Origin: Hypholoma sublateritium FD-334 SS-4 | Lineage: Eukaryota > Basidiomycota > Agaricomycetes > Agaricales > Strophariaceae | Direction of reading: 5' to 3' | Length of the DNA stretch: 64,000 bases | Assembly (NCBI GenBank): GCA_000827495.1 | Contig: KN817539.1 | Span: 62,001 to 126,000, forward strand | Shown: one piece after another, positions 35,002 through 47,794 of the stretch | Numbering within the stretch: the first letter of the stretch is position 1 | Layout: the number at the start of each line of letters is the position of its first letter | Notes under the pieces: generated by a model | What the model saw: the letters and a program-made list of their open reading frames with translations, nothing else | Databases searched by the model: none | Told to the model about the DNA's origin: nothing | Made by a program: the position numbers and the translations under genes

Positions 35002-35595
35002 CGAGCTCGTTATAGTTGGGTGAAAGATCCGGACTGAGTCCGGTACAGACCAAGGGCGAATTATCGTTCACTTGAATGTCCCTTCGGGCTTTTATAGGGC
35101 GACGGATACATGGTGGATCAGCATCTCTATTAAAAATGGGCGGTATCGGGTCGAATATGCATTTGCAGCGCGCTGCAACCTGCAGCTGAAGAAGACAGAG
35201 GCAAGAATTCGATCATCAGCGAGAGAACCCAGCGATCAGACTCTGCAATAGTCGCGGAGTGAGTGTCTAATTTTGCGACGCATCAAGGTCTCAAAAATTT
35301 GCATACGCGTCGGACGCATACGACAGCCTGACATTCAGTGTGTATCATCCCCACGATATGGCGTCCCAATGGCCTCAAGTAGTCGCCGCGGTCAAAGCAT
35401 TAGTTTTATACGTGAATACGTGAGTACGCAGCTGCCAGATGCATGCGACAAAGAGTTATTCAACACCAGAGGTCTGGGTTAAGTACAGTAGTACAATCTT
35501 CACAAGGAGTCTGCTAATCAGATAGGCGATACGAGTAACAGAGAAGATGCGATTGAATTGGTAGGATGAAAGAAAGAGAACGACAAAAAGATGCT
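35002..35595. promoter_or_regulatory. Region between GGTase-I beta and NOT2
   Basis: Contains the 5' flank of the minus-strand prenyltransferase gene and the 3' flank of NOT2. A frame upstream of 35,001 stays open for a short distance, so a slightly longer N-terminus is possible. No other gene seen. Confidence 0.4.
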
Positions 35596-38007
35596 TCACA
35601 GACCAGCCATTCCCATTTGGAATGTCCCCCTCGTAGGCAATTGTGACTGAGGCGTCGCTTGTCCTACTTGCTGCGACGGTGTATGCGTCGGCCCCGTTGG
35701 TTGGAGCACCAGACCTGGGCCTGCCACAAAAGCCGGAAGTGACTTCTCCTCCAGATCGGCATATAGTACTGTCATGTCTTTTCGTTCTTTGATCCAATTT
35801 TCTGGGTCCCAGAATGTGTATTGACCCTGTTCGCCCATTCCTCCCTGCACCTTTTGAGAAGGTGATGTGCCGCTTTCCTTTGTTATCCAAAGGCGTAAAT
35901 CTTTGTGATATCTCCAGTTGCGGTTCCACCTATGAAAGATACATTATTAATTACACGGAAAAAAATCGATCCAGCAGACAGGATCAGGAGGATTTGCAAG
36001 ATGCGGCTCGAAATCGAAGGGATAGTGCAGACACTTACAATTCCTGAGCTGCCACTTCTTGCAGCGCATCCCTTGGACTTGAATAGAACATGAAAAATAA
36101 TGTTTCGTCGCTGAATAGGTTTGCTTTAGCTGGGCCAGGTGGGGGTGCCTGTACGCTCAGATAGCATGCCGGGAGGTGGAAATCAGGCTCCACTGTTCGT
36201 GCTGCCGATTGGTCCGCCCAGGGGGTAATAAAAGTCGAATACAGATTGCTATAATGTCACAAATGAGTGAACTGGAACTTGATCACGTAGATATGAAACT
36301 CACCCAGGGTATCCCATATCTAGGCCCATCGTTCCCAGATCGGTGCCTATTGTGGTCAGTCCATGGTCTGCTTCTGAATTCGCATTTCGCATCATTGCAA
36401 TTAAGGACAAAAGTCCCCAACGATCAGCTGCGCTTATGAGCACCTGTTGTGCTGGTGTTTGTGGATGCTGCAAATGAGATGTTGACGTCGGCGCAGGATT
36501 TGCGTTATTGCTTGGTGTGGGTAAAGGATTTGAATTTCCGTTGGCGTTGGGTATGCTTGTGTTAGCATGCGACTCTAGACCATTGGATGGGAATGTTTGC
36601 AGGCCAGTCGTTGTGGGAGCGTTGGGAGTCGCAATTGCACCAGGCGCATGCGTTGATTGGTTCTGTGAAAATGCTCCTATGAATGCGCAGAATTGGTTTT
36701 ATCAGTTTCGTGCACCGATGATTGTGTCAACTGAAATACCGTTTGACTGTAAAATGACGAGGTTATTCATATACTGTGTCTAAAAAAGAAGACCTTACAT
36801 TGACTCCGGGCTGTTGTGGTTGGGAACTTGGATTGACATTTGGAGAACTCCACGCTGCATGCGACGCTTGGTTCAACTTCATTGAATAATTATTCTATGA
36901 CAGGGTACAATGAGCGTCACTTCAGACAAGAGAAATGAGATTTTGATGAGCAGAAAGGTAGTAGGACAGGTAGAAAAGTTCCAGTAGAAATGCCCGAACA
37001 ACTGCGAAATATGAAAACGTACCCTTTGTTGTTGTTTTTCCGCTTCTGACTGCCCTTGTTGGAATCCGGGATGTACATTCCGCGATTGTGTTGGACCTAA
37101 ATTGAGCATACCTGGCGTGCCTTGCTGAAGACTAGTACCGTGAGCGCCGAGGAGAGTCTGTCGCAGCTGTTGTTGATCCGACGACTGGAACCCATTTAAC
37201 CCTGGTGGATGAGATAGCGTTTCCTGGTTCAAAAGTTGGTTTTGTAGGGTGTCCCGAGTTTGTTGAGACGGTTGTGATTGTCCCCCTAGTGCAGGAAAAT
37301 CGTCGGGTGTAAAATCTCGAGTCTGCGCTGCTGTAGTTGAATTTCCGATCGCAGTCCCCAGACCTCCTGAGCTCCCCACCAACACACCGGTCCCTGCCTG
37401 ACTCGCGTAGCTCGTCGTCGCTCCTGTTCCAGAACCGGTATTGCTACTGCCTTGATTTGGATTTGCGGGTGTTGATCCAAGCGCTGGGAAGTCGTTAGGA
37501 TCCAAACCAACTTCATTCGCCGATGTCATCCCAGCAGTCAAGTTCAGCCCAGATGGAGGTGTATGCAAAGAAGGTATCATGTTTTGAGCTCCATTCGTCG
37601 GCGCTTGCTGCTGTTGTTGTTGCGAGGACAGTTGTTGTTGCTGTTGCAATAGGCTTGACGGTTGATGCTGACCCAGTGCTCCACCAAAGGCATAGGCGCT
37701 TTGGCCTCTTGCTTGATTGAATCCGGGCGTTACTTGGGGAGTCAGCGGTTGAGCCTGTGATTGCTGTGTCGCTGTACGATGGCTATTTGGCTGCAAACTG
37801 GGAACATAGCCTGTTCCTCCCGGAAGACCAGTACGCGGTGGCATGCCATATGCAGTATACGAAGGCCGGAACTGCGAGGAAAGAGCAGGATTTGCTGTAA
37901 GATTTGGGGGTCTTTGCTGGGGTTGGCCTAAAAGGTTTCAGTTTGCAAATGATGACAGCAAACCTTCAAGCTTGTGGACAAGCATTCTCCTTACCTGGTC
38001 GATTCAT
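35596..38007 (-). CDS. NOT2: CCR4-NOT complex subunit 2 (NOT2)
   Basis: Six exons (38,007-37,995, 37,927-37,023, 36,894-36,799, 36,662-36,304, 36,248-36,039, 35,929-35,596) give about 638 residues. The first coding exon is only 13 nt (MNRPG). The N-terminal half is Gln/Ser/Gly-rich with two copies of a (D/N)DFPALG motif (DPNDFPALG and TPDDFPALGG), as in fungal and animal NOT2, and poly-Gln runs. The C-terminal half has LLSLIAMMRN, LGTMGLDMGYPG and the NOT2/3/5 domain: NLYSTFITPWADQ, PDFHLPACYLSV, ETLFFMFYSSPRDALQEVAAQELWNR, WRYHKDLRLWITKE and YTFWDPENWIKERKDM. NOT2 pairs with NOT3/5 in the deadenylation and mRNA-control complex. The acceptor of exon 4 was chosen because it alone keeps frame; a micro-exon in the preceding 136-nt intron is not excluded. 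Divergently arranged with RPC9. Confidence 0.93.
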
Positions 38008-38420
38008 GTTTTCAAGGCGTAAAACCGACGGAAAAAAGGCTGAGGTACGACATGTTAAGTTTTTAGAACACGATTTATTGAGCAGAATTCTCACTTGTGT
38101 GCTGATGGTAGAGTGAACACCGTGAATATCCAGCTAATTGGATGCGTAGGTAGGTATGGGATCGCGAGCAATGCTTTGTTTGAGTCTTTGTTTGGCTGAG
38201 GACGAGTCCTCTGGTTACGTAAGTGAGTGTCGTCGGTTACTCGCGTAGCCTGCTGCCTCGCGTCGTGCACGGCTGTCCTAAGGCTATCCGCTGCTGTGAC
38301 ACTGTACAGAAATTGAAGTGGATTGGACTCTGCCGAAAGCTATTTCCCTTGAAAATTTACCAAACGAAGCTGAGCGCGTATAAAAGCTGGCGGAAAAGCA
38401 GATAATTTGATAATATTAGC
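38008..38420. promoter_or_regulatory. Bidirectional promoter region NOT2 / RPC9
   Basis: 413 bp separate the two divergent start codons. No coding sequence is seen within it, so both promoters must fit here. Confidence 0.6.
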
Positions 38421-39207
38421 ATGGAGGTCCGTATGTTGCATTTTGAACTGTTTGTTACTGATGTCTCCTGCCTTCAGGTTGTGAACCCTCGGGCTGCATT
38501 GCTATCGAACTATGAAGTATTGTCCCTGCTGCGAGAGCTCGAATCTGAGAATCTCTTGAGAACCAAAGCTGCCCTTCGAATCAAAAGGGAAGAAGAGACA
38601 GGTATCGGTACTGGTGGCTCCCTACCACTTGGCGGAAATCCTCATCTTGAGGCCAGTGAGAATCTGAGAACCATCGAGGTCGAGGTGTGTTAAAAATTGT
38701 CGAGTATATTTTGTGGTGTTTACACAAAGTCTTTTAGGCCATCGGGTATCTTTCAGCTGAATACCTCCCCACCGCCAATCAGACCGAAGAAGGGATCTCG
38801 AGGCTCGTGAAGAGCCTCGCATCGTGCAACCTCACCAAGGCCGAAAAATTGCAGATCGTTAATCTTGCACCAACAATACCAGTCGAACTCTACGTTGTAC
38901 GGAACTTCATTCCCTCCAGTGTATTTTCTCAATCCATCTTCACTAGATCGTGGAGGAACTAGAGGATAGATTTGGCGACCAACTGGACGATATCCTCGAA
39001 AATATCCGATCGTCAACTACCTCTGCCCGCGAAACAGCGCAGACAAATGGAATTAACGGTCAGGTTGAGCATTCGGCTGACACCGTTCAAGTGATCCAAG
39101 ACGGACAGTGGGATGAAGATGCTGACGCGATCTATGAGGAGGATATATATGACGATACTGGAGCTGGAAATGGTGTTGAAGGCGACCTTGAAATGGATGA
39201 AGACTGA
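38421..39207 (+). CDS. RPC17: RNA polymerase III subunit RPC9 (C17)
   Basis: Four exons (38,421-38,426, 38,478-38,684, 38,738-38,896, 38,947-39,207) encode about 210 residues. The first exon is only ATG GAG. Key segments are NPRAALLSNYEVLSLLREL, AIGYLSAEYL, GISRLVKSLASCNLTKAEKLQIVNLAPTIPVELYVIVEELEDR and a very acidic tail (DEDADAIYEEDIYDD). This matches the Rpc17/CRCP family with its HRDC-like domain; together with Rpc25 it forms the Pol III stalk needed for initiation at tRNA and 5S genes. Between the N-terminal part and the HRDC-like part there is a Gly-rich insert (GIGTGGSLPLGG). The acidic tail is longer than in yeast. Confidence 0.88.
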
Positions 39208-39832
39208 TTCACTGGCTAATATGCCATGGTAAATTGGCCCAGTTGCAGGCTGCCCTCCTTGTGCAACGCCTGAGTCCAGCCCCCAGCCTGCCCCTAAAGT
39301 GAGAGGAGAGAATTTCGAACACGCAAACGAACTCGAGATCACTATTGATTAAATCATATCAAGAATCAAGAGTCAACTGCGGAAATTGATTCGTTCGATG
39401 ATGGATGGACGGATGGATGTCGCATATTATTTTGTCTCTAGCTTACAGGTATGTACAAAAGCGTAAGAAGAGTGTAAACAGTTCGATGTGGGCGGTTACA
39501 GAATGATGGATGGTAGGGTGAAAGAGTGTCGTGTTAAAAGAATGGCTTACATGCGATGTGCATATTTGTTGGGTAATGACAGCTTTAGTCCATTTTAGAA
39601 TCAATGGCTAGATAAGAGCGAGGCAGCGGCAGTGGAGTGGCGGGTAATGGGAGTGAGGCAAATTATAGACCAGTACAACGAGAACGAGGGGCGAAAGCGG
39701 CGATGTATACAAAGACTTAACCACTTAGCAGATAAACAGTCGGGTCGGGGAGAATTGACCCTTGAGCTTGGCGGATGGTAGTACCTTCGGAACATATATA
39801 AGTCATAAACGGAAGTAGCGACGAGTCCTTCC
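39208..39832. other. Convergent intergenic region
   Basis: 3' flanks of RPC9 (plus) and of the membrane-protein gene (minus). The minus frame remains open to 39,601 only because it reads through the last intron of that gene. Confidence 0.5.
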
Positions 39833-42800
39833 TTAGGCAAAGATAGCGACGAGAATGATGAACGGGACATAAGTGAGTAATGACACGGCGGCCATAACGC
39901 GACATCGAGTCCGCCATGATTTCGCGTCTGCATATATGACAAAAGTCGACAGGTATTCATATTGAATGCAAAATAATGATACGCACCATGTTCTAATTGA
40001 GGATCGTCTAGTATGACGCCTTTCTCAGTATCCGCGCTTTCCCCAAGCGTTCGTGTTCGTGGGATGGGAATGACCAACGCAGCTGCCCACCAGAGCGGAA
40101 ATATTATGAACCCAATAAAAAAGAGCCAAGCGTGAAGTGCGCTGCCTCCCCTTTCGAGCCATCCTCGCGAAGACCAGCGAGATTCATCTGACTGTGCGGT
40201 CGACGGGAAAGAAAGCGACCAAGGTGTAGGTTGTATAGGATTTGGTTTCCGGGGATCGCGCATATGAAAAGTGCTTAGACGGCCGATAGAAGGTGCGTGT
40301 GGCGATATTAGAGCGGAGATAGGGATAGACGCCTGTGAAAGGCTTCGCCTGGACGGAGCTCGATGTTGCTGTGAATGCGATCCGTGACCTACGGATGTCG
40401 CTCCTTGGTGCACATAGTTGTACGACGACTGGGACATGGCAGCATGGCTTCCTTTGCTCGACCATGATCCTGTATTTTTGGCGTCGGGCGGGCTGTCATT
40501 GGGTGTGGGAAGACTGCCAGCGCGTGATATACTGCGATAGGATCCTCGACCCTCAGGCGTCTCGGTCAATCGCACTCGTTTGCTACGATTGAATGACGAC
40601 GGCGCATGCGTGGAAACACCAGAAGTAGCTGACGCTCGATGAGCTACATGAATGTTTTTATGGGGCGTAAGTGTAGAGGGACTTGGGAGAGGCAAAAAGG
40701 ACAAAAGCGTACGTCGAGGTTCTGGCGCAAACGTTGTTCGTGCTTCCCTTGACTCCTTCGGCGGTGTCGTGTCACCGCTGACGCCAGCTTCATCCGCCTT
40801 CCGCTTTCCAGAACCGCTGGAATGTGACTTCTCCGTGGCAGACGGCGTGGTCGGTACTTTCAAAACGGACAATGTGGGCATCGTCGGCGTGGACTTGTGA
40901 TGGCCACGTTTTGCGGTGGCGGACGATGGGGAGCACTCTGGGGTAGCTGAAATTACGGATACTTGAGGGGGGCGAAGCGTTGAAGAGTGTGCCGATGCCA
41001 GATCGAGCCTTGAGTCTAAGCGTTCCGACGGGTGGCCATGGGTGGGTAATGGGCTACTGATAGCTCTCCCTGTTCTTTTGGAGCGCGAGCCCGGCAAAGA
41101 AGAGGCATCTACGGACACTTCCTTCCCCTTCCCCTTCCCCGCGATGTGGTTTGCTGAAGAGCCTGTGGGACGAAGAATGGAATCTCCATTGGTCATGACT
41201 GAGTTTCGTAAGTTATCCTGTTGTATAGCTGTGCTCGGATTATGAGATTCCGCACTTGAACGAATTTGACCTGAGTGGTTTTTGGATGACTGCGAATCCG
41301 CTTGATTATCTCTGCGCGTGTCTGCCAATCGTTTTGGAGCAGGTCAGTTCTCACGAAAAGGAAAGAACTCGACACGATCGTGCTCTTGCGTGATGCATAC
41401 CTTGCAAAAGAAACGGTGAGCCCAGTCCTAATCCACCTCCACTCGCCCGCTAAGATGAAAGAAAAGTGAAAGAAAAGATAAGTAGCGGGCGTGAGGAGGC
41501 GATACAGTGACAAGGACGCAAGGCACACACGTTTTTGCCTCGTGCCTTTCGGGTTCCAAAAGAGGAAGTGTGGGCGTCCTGACTTGGACATCGCGTCTGA
41601 GAGTTCCCGGACATTGTTTCAACTCTTTGTTCCTTTCCCAGTGCAAGATTCACCATCGCCCTAGATACTTCGACCTCCCAACATCCGTCTTGCACCCCAT
41701 CGATGCCTTCTGCTAAAGATGACACTTGCTTCGCACTGTATTCCGCACTTGATCTCCGACTGCTGGCGAAGGTCGTAATGCTGCCCTTGCTCTGTTGTCG
41801 CGAATGGCGTCTCGTTCCTTTCTCCGGCGATGCATCATTAATACCGACATTTGAACCGGATATCGACCTCAAATATCTGCTGCGTGATTCCTTGAAAGCC
41901 ATTCCACCCTTTTTGCTCCTTGAATCCTGCAAGGATGGAAGAGAATGGGTCGTTTGCCTGCCTGCAGGTGAACCATGAACCTCAGAGCCGAAATCCTGTG
42001 ATCCTGGCAGGTCTGCAAAATCGTATTTGGACGTTGGAAATTTGAAAGAACTAGGCGGCCCCTTTCGAAAGGCTGGGTGATCAAGTGGTGGCAACGGAGG
42101 TGGTGTCTCTTTGGAGGTGCAGTATCCAGCGTCGTGGTCTTGCTCCGAACCAGTCGGTTGAGTATTCATTCCAAATATGTGTGGGGAGGGCAATGCAACT
42201 ATCCTTCCCGATGATTCCCTGCCATATGAAGGAGTGGAACAGTGTTGAGAACACGTCCTGGATTCGGGTGTCCGCAGAATCTGGCTTGTGCGACGATAGA
42301 AACTGGGCTGGCTGTGACATGTATTGAAACTTTGCGAATTTTCCAGGCTGGACTGACTAGCAAACCTGGGACTATCTTGCAAATGCACATCTTCAACGGA
42401 ACTGTTAGCTGTCGAAACCACTGGGTGTTTACTGAATGCTGGCCACTTCATTGAATTCCACGCCGGAAATTGCAAAGCTGGCTCAAGAGCTTGTTGGACA
42501 AGTGGCGAATGTATGGCGTAAGGTAGGCTGTCGTCGGGGGATCTTGAAGGAATTGCTCTGCTAGGGTGGTCAGAATCGTTCGAGACAACTTCTGTATATG
42601 AGGAATCAGTAAAACAATTCTGATTCAGGATGCTTATAACCTACTATTGTCCCTTTTGTGGGTCTTTTTGTAAAAGCGGTGGCTTCGGGTACTTGGCTCG
42701 AGCCCCGTAAACTCCGCCATGGCTAGAGCCGACGATTCTGGGTCTTGCAATACTTCTACTTCGTTTCGACCATACCCACGGTGATATGATGATTCGAGCT

Positions 42801-42963
42801 TCTCGGCCAGGAGGTTGATGTTAGGGTGGATCTTTCGCTCTAGGATAGGGGAAACAACTGCCGGTTGAGCACCAGTACTGATTTTGCGTGTATCAGTCCC
42901 TGCATAGTTTCCCTCAGCGCGGTGAGGGCGTTTGTAGAGCTGGAGAATCTTGGGTGGTATCAT
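39833..42963 (-). CDS. Ser/Pro-rich protein with two C-terminal membrane segments, unknown function
   Basis: Five exons (42,963-42,645, 42,591-41,531, 41,449-41,401, 41,321-39,987, 39,927-39,833) join in frame to about 952 residues. Two long frames look like separate genes, but the downstream one has no ATG; its apparent start is a TTG just upstream of a good acceptor (ttggcag), and the 49-nt exon RASGGGLGLGSPFLLQ links the two. Residues 1 to ~770 are disordered, Ser/Thr/Pro/Arg-rich with many SP/TP sites, suggesting heavy phosphorylation. Near the C-terminus come MRDPRKPNPIQPTPWSL, a membrane segment ALHAWLFFIGFIIFPLWWAAALVIP, and a final one MAAVSLLTYVPFIILVAIFA. The C-terminal part resembles conserved basidiomycete membrane proteins without assigned function. 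The start at 42,963 is a real ATG but further 5' exons are possible. Confidence 0.72.
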
Positions 42964-45182
42964 GCAGACGTATGCAGACGCATATATTTGAGGTCAGTAA
43001 ATGACTTCGTGGTGTTGATCCTTATGTCAACCCATAGTGATGTCATTCGCTTCGTCTTCTCTTCTACCACCAGCCTCCTTCTTGATCTTCAGCGCGTAAA
43101 AGCAGTACCGCACAGTTCCCGCACCTGTTCAAACTTGAACCACCTGCCCCTGCATATTCCCGGATCCCGCAGGCGAACAATCTGTTGCTTGTAAATCACA
43201 GTCAGCGCGAGTCATCGAAATGTCCGAAAAATCTGGATCCTTTATGACAGGGAGGTCGTTGGAACTGTGTAACATTCCAAATCTCGATTACAATTGACTA
43301 CTAATTCTCAAATCTAGGGGATCTTTATCATTTCTTCATCGTTCATGGGGAAACACTTTCCCTAAGGTTCACCTCCTGTTCGCCTGGATACCTCTTGCCA
43401 ACTTCAGTATCAATCTCAACGTTAGGCGCAAATTGCCTGACTGGTTCACAAGACGCGTCCGATGAATACTTGCTTGGATGGACAAAATGGAAAGTATGCC
43501 GTTCAAGAAGCTCATGCTGTCCCCTCCACAAGATAGTAGCGGAAGACCCTCAAGTACTCAAAGATTCAGAGACTATCTGTAAGCACACCTTTTTATGTGG
43601 TAATGTGTGGCGTAGCTGACGCCATGTAATCCAGAGTGCTTGTAGGTGCGAGAGGGGTTTTCTCAGTCAAATGGCATCGAGGTTGGGACTAAATGCAAAA
43701 TAGTGGAAAGTGTTGGCTATGTTGGCGGTGTATACCTTGAGTATACCTTAAAATGAAACTCTTACTTCATTCAATTACTAACATTCTTTTAAAGTTAGGG
43801 ACAAAGTGGCAGACGTGTCCAAATAGTTCGATCAGCCTCCAGCAACTCCAGCTTTATCGCAATCTTTGCTAGAAGAATCAGCTCGGTATCCGGACTAATA
43901 GCCGCTCGAGTAATGCTGTCAAACGTTACAATCTTATCGGAATCATGACGACTCAAACGTTGACGACCTGGTCTATGGCACGCACTGCCTCACGCTCCAA
44001 AGCTAATCTCATGCGAACACTGGTATCGTTATCGACGACGACGATTTATGTTGTACAGATGACCCGTGACTAGTAACTTTCGATGTCCTCAATGGTGCAA
44101 TTGCTCTGACTGCATGTTTCTCCATCAGAACGAAGTTTAACAGTCTGAAGATATCAAACAATTCGAATCATACTGAAGTCTACTGAAGTTGGCTTTTGGG
44201 GGTACACGCTACCCGCAGCTGCTGCGTACCGTGGCAAAATTAAATGAGCAAGTGGTCTAATTAAATCGTGCCGAACCTCTATTGACACCACATGTACGTA
44301 CGGCTAGTGATCATGTTGGTATTTGCGCAGAGAATATTTATAAATCTGCGAGCTATCGCACTCCTTCGTACTTCTTTCTATATACACGGGTAAGTCGAAA
44401 GTTGAAACCTGTTGAAACCTCGATTTTTATGTTAACTGTTACCATAGGAAAATGTACGTGATTCTATGCATGGGCTACGAAGCAGATTACAAAGGCTCAG
44501 GTACTTCCACAAAATGACTTTTAGTTTGTATCATAATCAACGTCTGAATTTCCAGCGCAGACTAGGAACTCCAAGCTTCAAGCTTCAAGACCCACAGCCT
44601 TGACTGATGTAGTCTCTTTTTTTGAACATGTATTTTGGTACGTGATGCTAATAATAAAGAGAGCCTACCATTGCTAATATAAAAGCTTTCACAGCTCTAT
44701 ATCGTGGGCGCTCAGGTAGTAACTAAGGGAGACCAGGCAGTGTTCCGACTGCGGAGCCGTATGTAAGTATAATTTATTTCTTGATGCTACACGCTAAGTA
44801 TTCCATGATTCCACGAATAAAGCTTACCCTATTTATCGCGTATACGATTCTTGGCTACTGGTTGGCCAGAGATGGCCATCAGTGGTCATAGCTATCGCAT
44901 TCTTTCTAACCGATAACATCTGCGTCAAGGGTAAGGAGGTCCCAAAATAGAAACGTCGATAAATCTGTTCTCCATTAAAGACCACGATAGTCGTGGCCTC
45001 GTTTCTCCCTTATTCTCTTCCTTGTCTCCCTCAACAAGCACTCTTCCTCTATTCTTCATTATTCTTCTTACCTTCGCCCTTTAGGAAAATCCTTTAGGGA
45101 AACAACACCATTTACTACCGGCGTTTACCGAACTTCCGCTGGCTAAACTCTCCTACATTTATTCTGGAACGAAAACAGTGGC
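42964..45182. promoter_or_regulatory. 2.2-kb divergent intergenic region
   Basis: No exon chain was found on either strand. It separates the divergent membrane-protein and aspartic-protease genes. A pyrimidine-rich tract (CTTCTTCCTCT-like, about 45,005-45,080) lies just upstream of the protease start and is typical of fungal core promoters. Confidence 0.45.
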
Positions 45183-47436
45183 ATGTTTAATGGGGTATAT
45201 CTAACGACACTTGTCCTCTTTTCAATTTTCTTGACAAGGATAGTTGCACATCACCGAAAACAATGTGCCACCCAACCTTCCATTGCGCTTCCGGCATTTG
45301 AGGTTGCAATTACCACGATTGGAGCCCCAAAATACGACCACTACAAAGCGGAAGGGTCTAAGAGAATCTTGGGTATAGGGAATAATCTCGACTTGGAAGT
45401 AGTTCATTTATTACAAGATATTTAGTGACTAATAAAGCGTGGCGTAAACAGGTTATACACAGTTCCCGTAGAACTAGGAGGCAAAGTCTTTCATGTCAAT
45501 CTTGGTTAGCATCTCCATCTCTCACCTATACTTGCTTTTTCGATTGATACGATCTTTTACCATTCTGTATAGATACTGGCTCCAGTGATCTTTGGCTCGT
45601 ATCCGACAAATGCCATACCAATGCGTGCAGAGGTGCCAGTGTAGCACGTTATCCTACATCATTTTTTAGAACGACGAGTATGGATGTCGAAATGCTATAC
45701 GGGGATTCAAAGTCCGGAACCTTTGCTTCTGGGACTGTGGGCCTTGACACAGCCAGTATTGCTGGTATTGCCTTGCCTCGGCATCCCTTTGCCTTAATTG
45801 AAGATACCAACAATCTCCTGGTTCAGTTTGGTGCATCTGGAATTTTTGGTCTCAGTTTCCCAGCCGCTAGGTATGCGAACATATTTTTCAAGTGAAAGAT
45901 TGACGCTATTGCTGACTCCCCATTTGTTCGTAGTACCGTGCAGGCTGCTCTTCTAGGAACAGAAGTCTGTCTCAATCTTGAATTAATTCACATATACGTA
46001 TTGACATACACTACTCCGTTGGTAGGAGGGATCGGACATCGACGTCGATGATTATGTCCATTCTATTGAGTCCAATGGGCCACTGCTCAGTCGAATGACA
46101 GAGGCCAAGGTCTTAGATATACCCACTTTCAGCGTACGTCTTCGATTCATATCTGAACTATATCTTGTGCTTGACTAACACGTCTTTCAGATTTCCCTCG
46201 AAAGACATACAAACGGACTTGATGGGAAAGGTCTATTGACTATCGGAAACTTGCCGGAAGGGATCGACAACTCGTCGTTGACTTGGGTCCCTGTTCGTCT
46301 CTACCCCGGCAAAGATGGGGGAATGGGCACATTTTCAGCCGCTCCTGAAGAGGTATGTATATATTATATCGAACACATCATACCGAATTAATTCACGTCA
46401 ATTTGCCTTGTTATAGGTGTATCCGTAGTAAGTCATGGTATATCCAGTGCTTTCTTTTATTTGTACTGAGGTGGGTTGAAAGTCGCTGGGAAATAGAGAT
46501 TGATGGCGTTTTCCTTGAAGGACAGAGGTTGCCAGAATCCACCACTCCCGCTAATGGAGTTGATTCGGAGCGGGTGTCTGCGCTCATTGACACAGTGCGC
46601 TTTATCTCTTCACCCAGTTCAAGTGCATTTGATTCAAACACTTCTAGGGAAACTCATTACTTCGTGGCCCTGAAGATGTGGTCGTTAAGATATTACAGAC
46701 CCTCTCTCCTCGATTTGATCCCAATGTTGCAGGTTCAGTACCTTCAGTGCCATGCGGTATGGCACCGGCCCTATCATTTCAGATTGGTGGTCAAGTAAGC
46801 CACAGAATGGTTCATTGACTGACAGTTAGACTAAAGTTTGGCGTCAGATGTTTCCAATTGACCCTCGCGATTTTGTCAGCCAATTGGATCCAGAAGATGC
46901 TGTTGCCTGTCAAGCGGACAATCTTGTGCCCACCGATCCACCGAGCTACGGTAACCTGTTCCGTTGGAGCCTTGGAACTCCATTTTTTAGGTCGTATGTG
47001 CCTCATTGGACCGAAAATAAAAGATACGCACTGATATCAGAGCCTCAGCAACCTGGTTGTTTTCCACTATGGGAATTTAACACACCCTTCAGTGGACCCT
47101 CCGCGTATTGGTCTTCGTTCGAATGTCCCAGCCAACGCATATTTTCTTATGAGAGAAGCCGTCAAAATAGCGGCGGAAAAGGGAACGAGCCTACTCAGTA
47201 GATTCTATATCCTACACATATTGGACTAATTCATTGATAATTTATTTTTGACAGATGAAATTGATCTAGCAATAGGAAATAAGGCCACGACTCAATCTAC
47301 GTTTACGTCTCTACCACCTACACTCGAGCAAGGCCAGGACACTGCAATCACCAATCAATCATCTGTACAAAATGCCGCCATTGGATACCTGCCTATACTA
47401 ATACAGGCGGCAATTTTATTGACATTCTATATATAG
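45183..47436 (+). CDS. Secreted, probably GPI-anchored A1 aspartic protease
   Basis: Multi-exon gene starting with a signal peptide (MFNGVYLTTLVLFSIFLTRIVA) and ending at a TAG at 47,436. The mature part begins near YTVPVELGG and has the first catalytic motif Asp-Thr-Gly-Ser-Ser (DTGSSDLWLVS, the Asp codon split by an intron ending near 45,571) and the flap region VEMLYGDSKSGTFASG. The second catalytic motif is Asp-Thr-Gly-Asn-Ser (ALIDTGNSLLRGP), also split by an intron ending near 46,649. Then follow VPCGMAPALSFQIGG and the C-terminal FFSNLVVFHYG. A Ser/Thr-rich stretch (KATTQSTFTSLPPT) and a final hydrophobic segment (GYLPILIQAAILLTFYI) suggest a GPI signal, as in yapsin-like proteases. 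The exact border of the first intron is unsure because no donor/acceptor pair gave an ideal N-terminal junction. Total length about 550-600 residues. Confidence 0.82.
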
Positions 47437-47794
47437 AGTAGAGCAGATTATCATCATGTGTGCTGTATGCCGTACCATCATTTGGACTAGGTTATTATAT
47501 GTATTGTATACTACCACTTGACTGATATTTATATGTAAGTATTACTAGTACTTAATAGTAATCGCCGCCTAATATACAATTCCAGAAGAAGTTCTATAGA
47601 AAGGAAAGTAACCTTTACTACGAGCTGCCCTTTAATGCAGAAAACGGTACCTATTAACGAAATGTGATGGCCGTGGGTTGGGATAAAGAGAAACCGACAT
47701 TGTGCATGTACTGTCCAGACTTCTGATGATTTTCCTGAATACATATCATACAATAATATACTGCATAATTTAAAAGATCCCTGAAAACAGTATA

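Noticed and set aside
41193..41351. Separate gene ending at TGA 41,351 and another starting at 41,328
   Set aside because: The second has no ATG (the apparent first codon is TTG) and a phase-compatible intron joins both frames.
42964..45182. tRNA or other RNA gene in the large intergenic region
   Set aside because: No B-box-like GGTTCRANTCC with a matching A-box or cloverleaf was found by eye here or elsewhere in the window; tRNAscan-SE would settle it.
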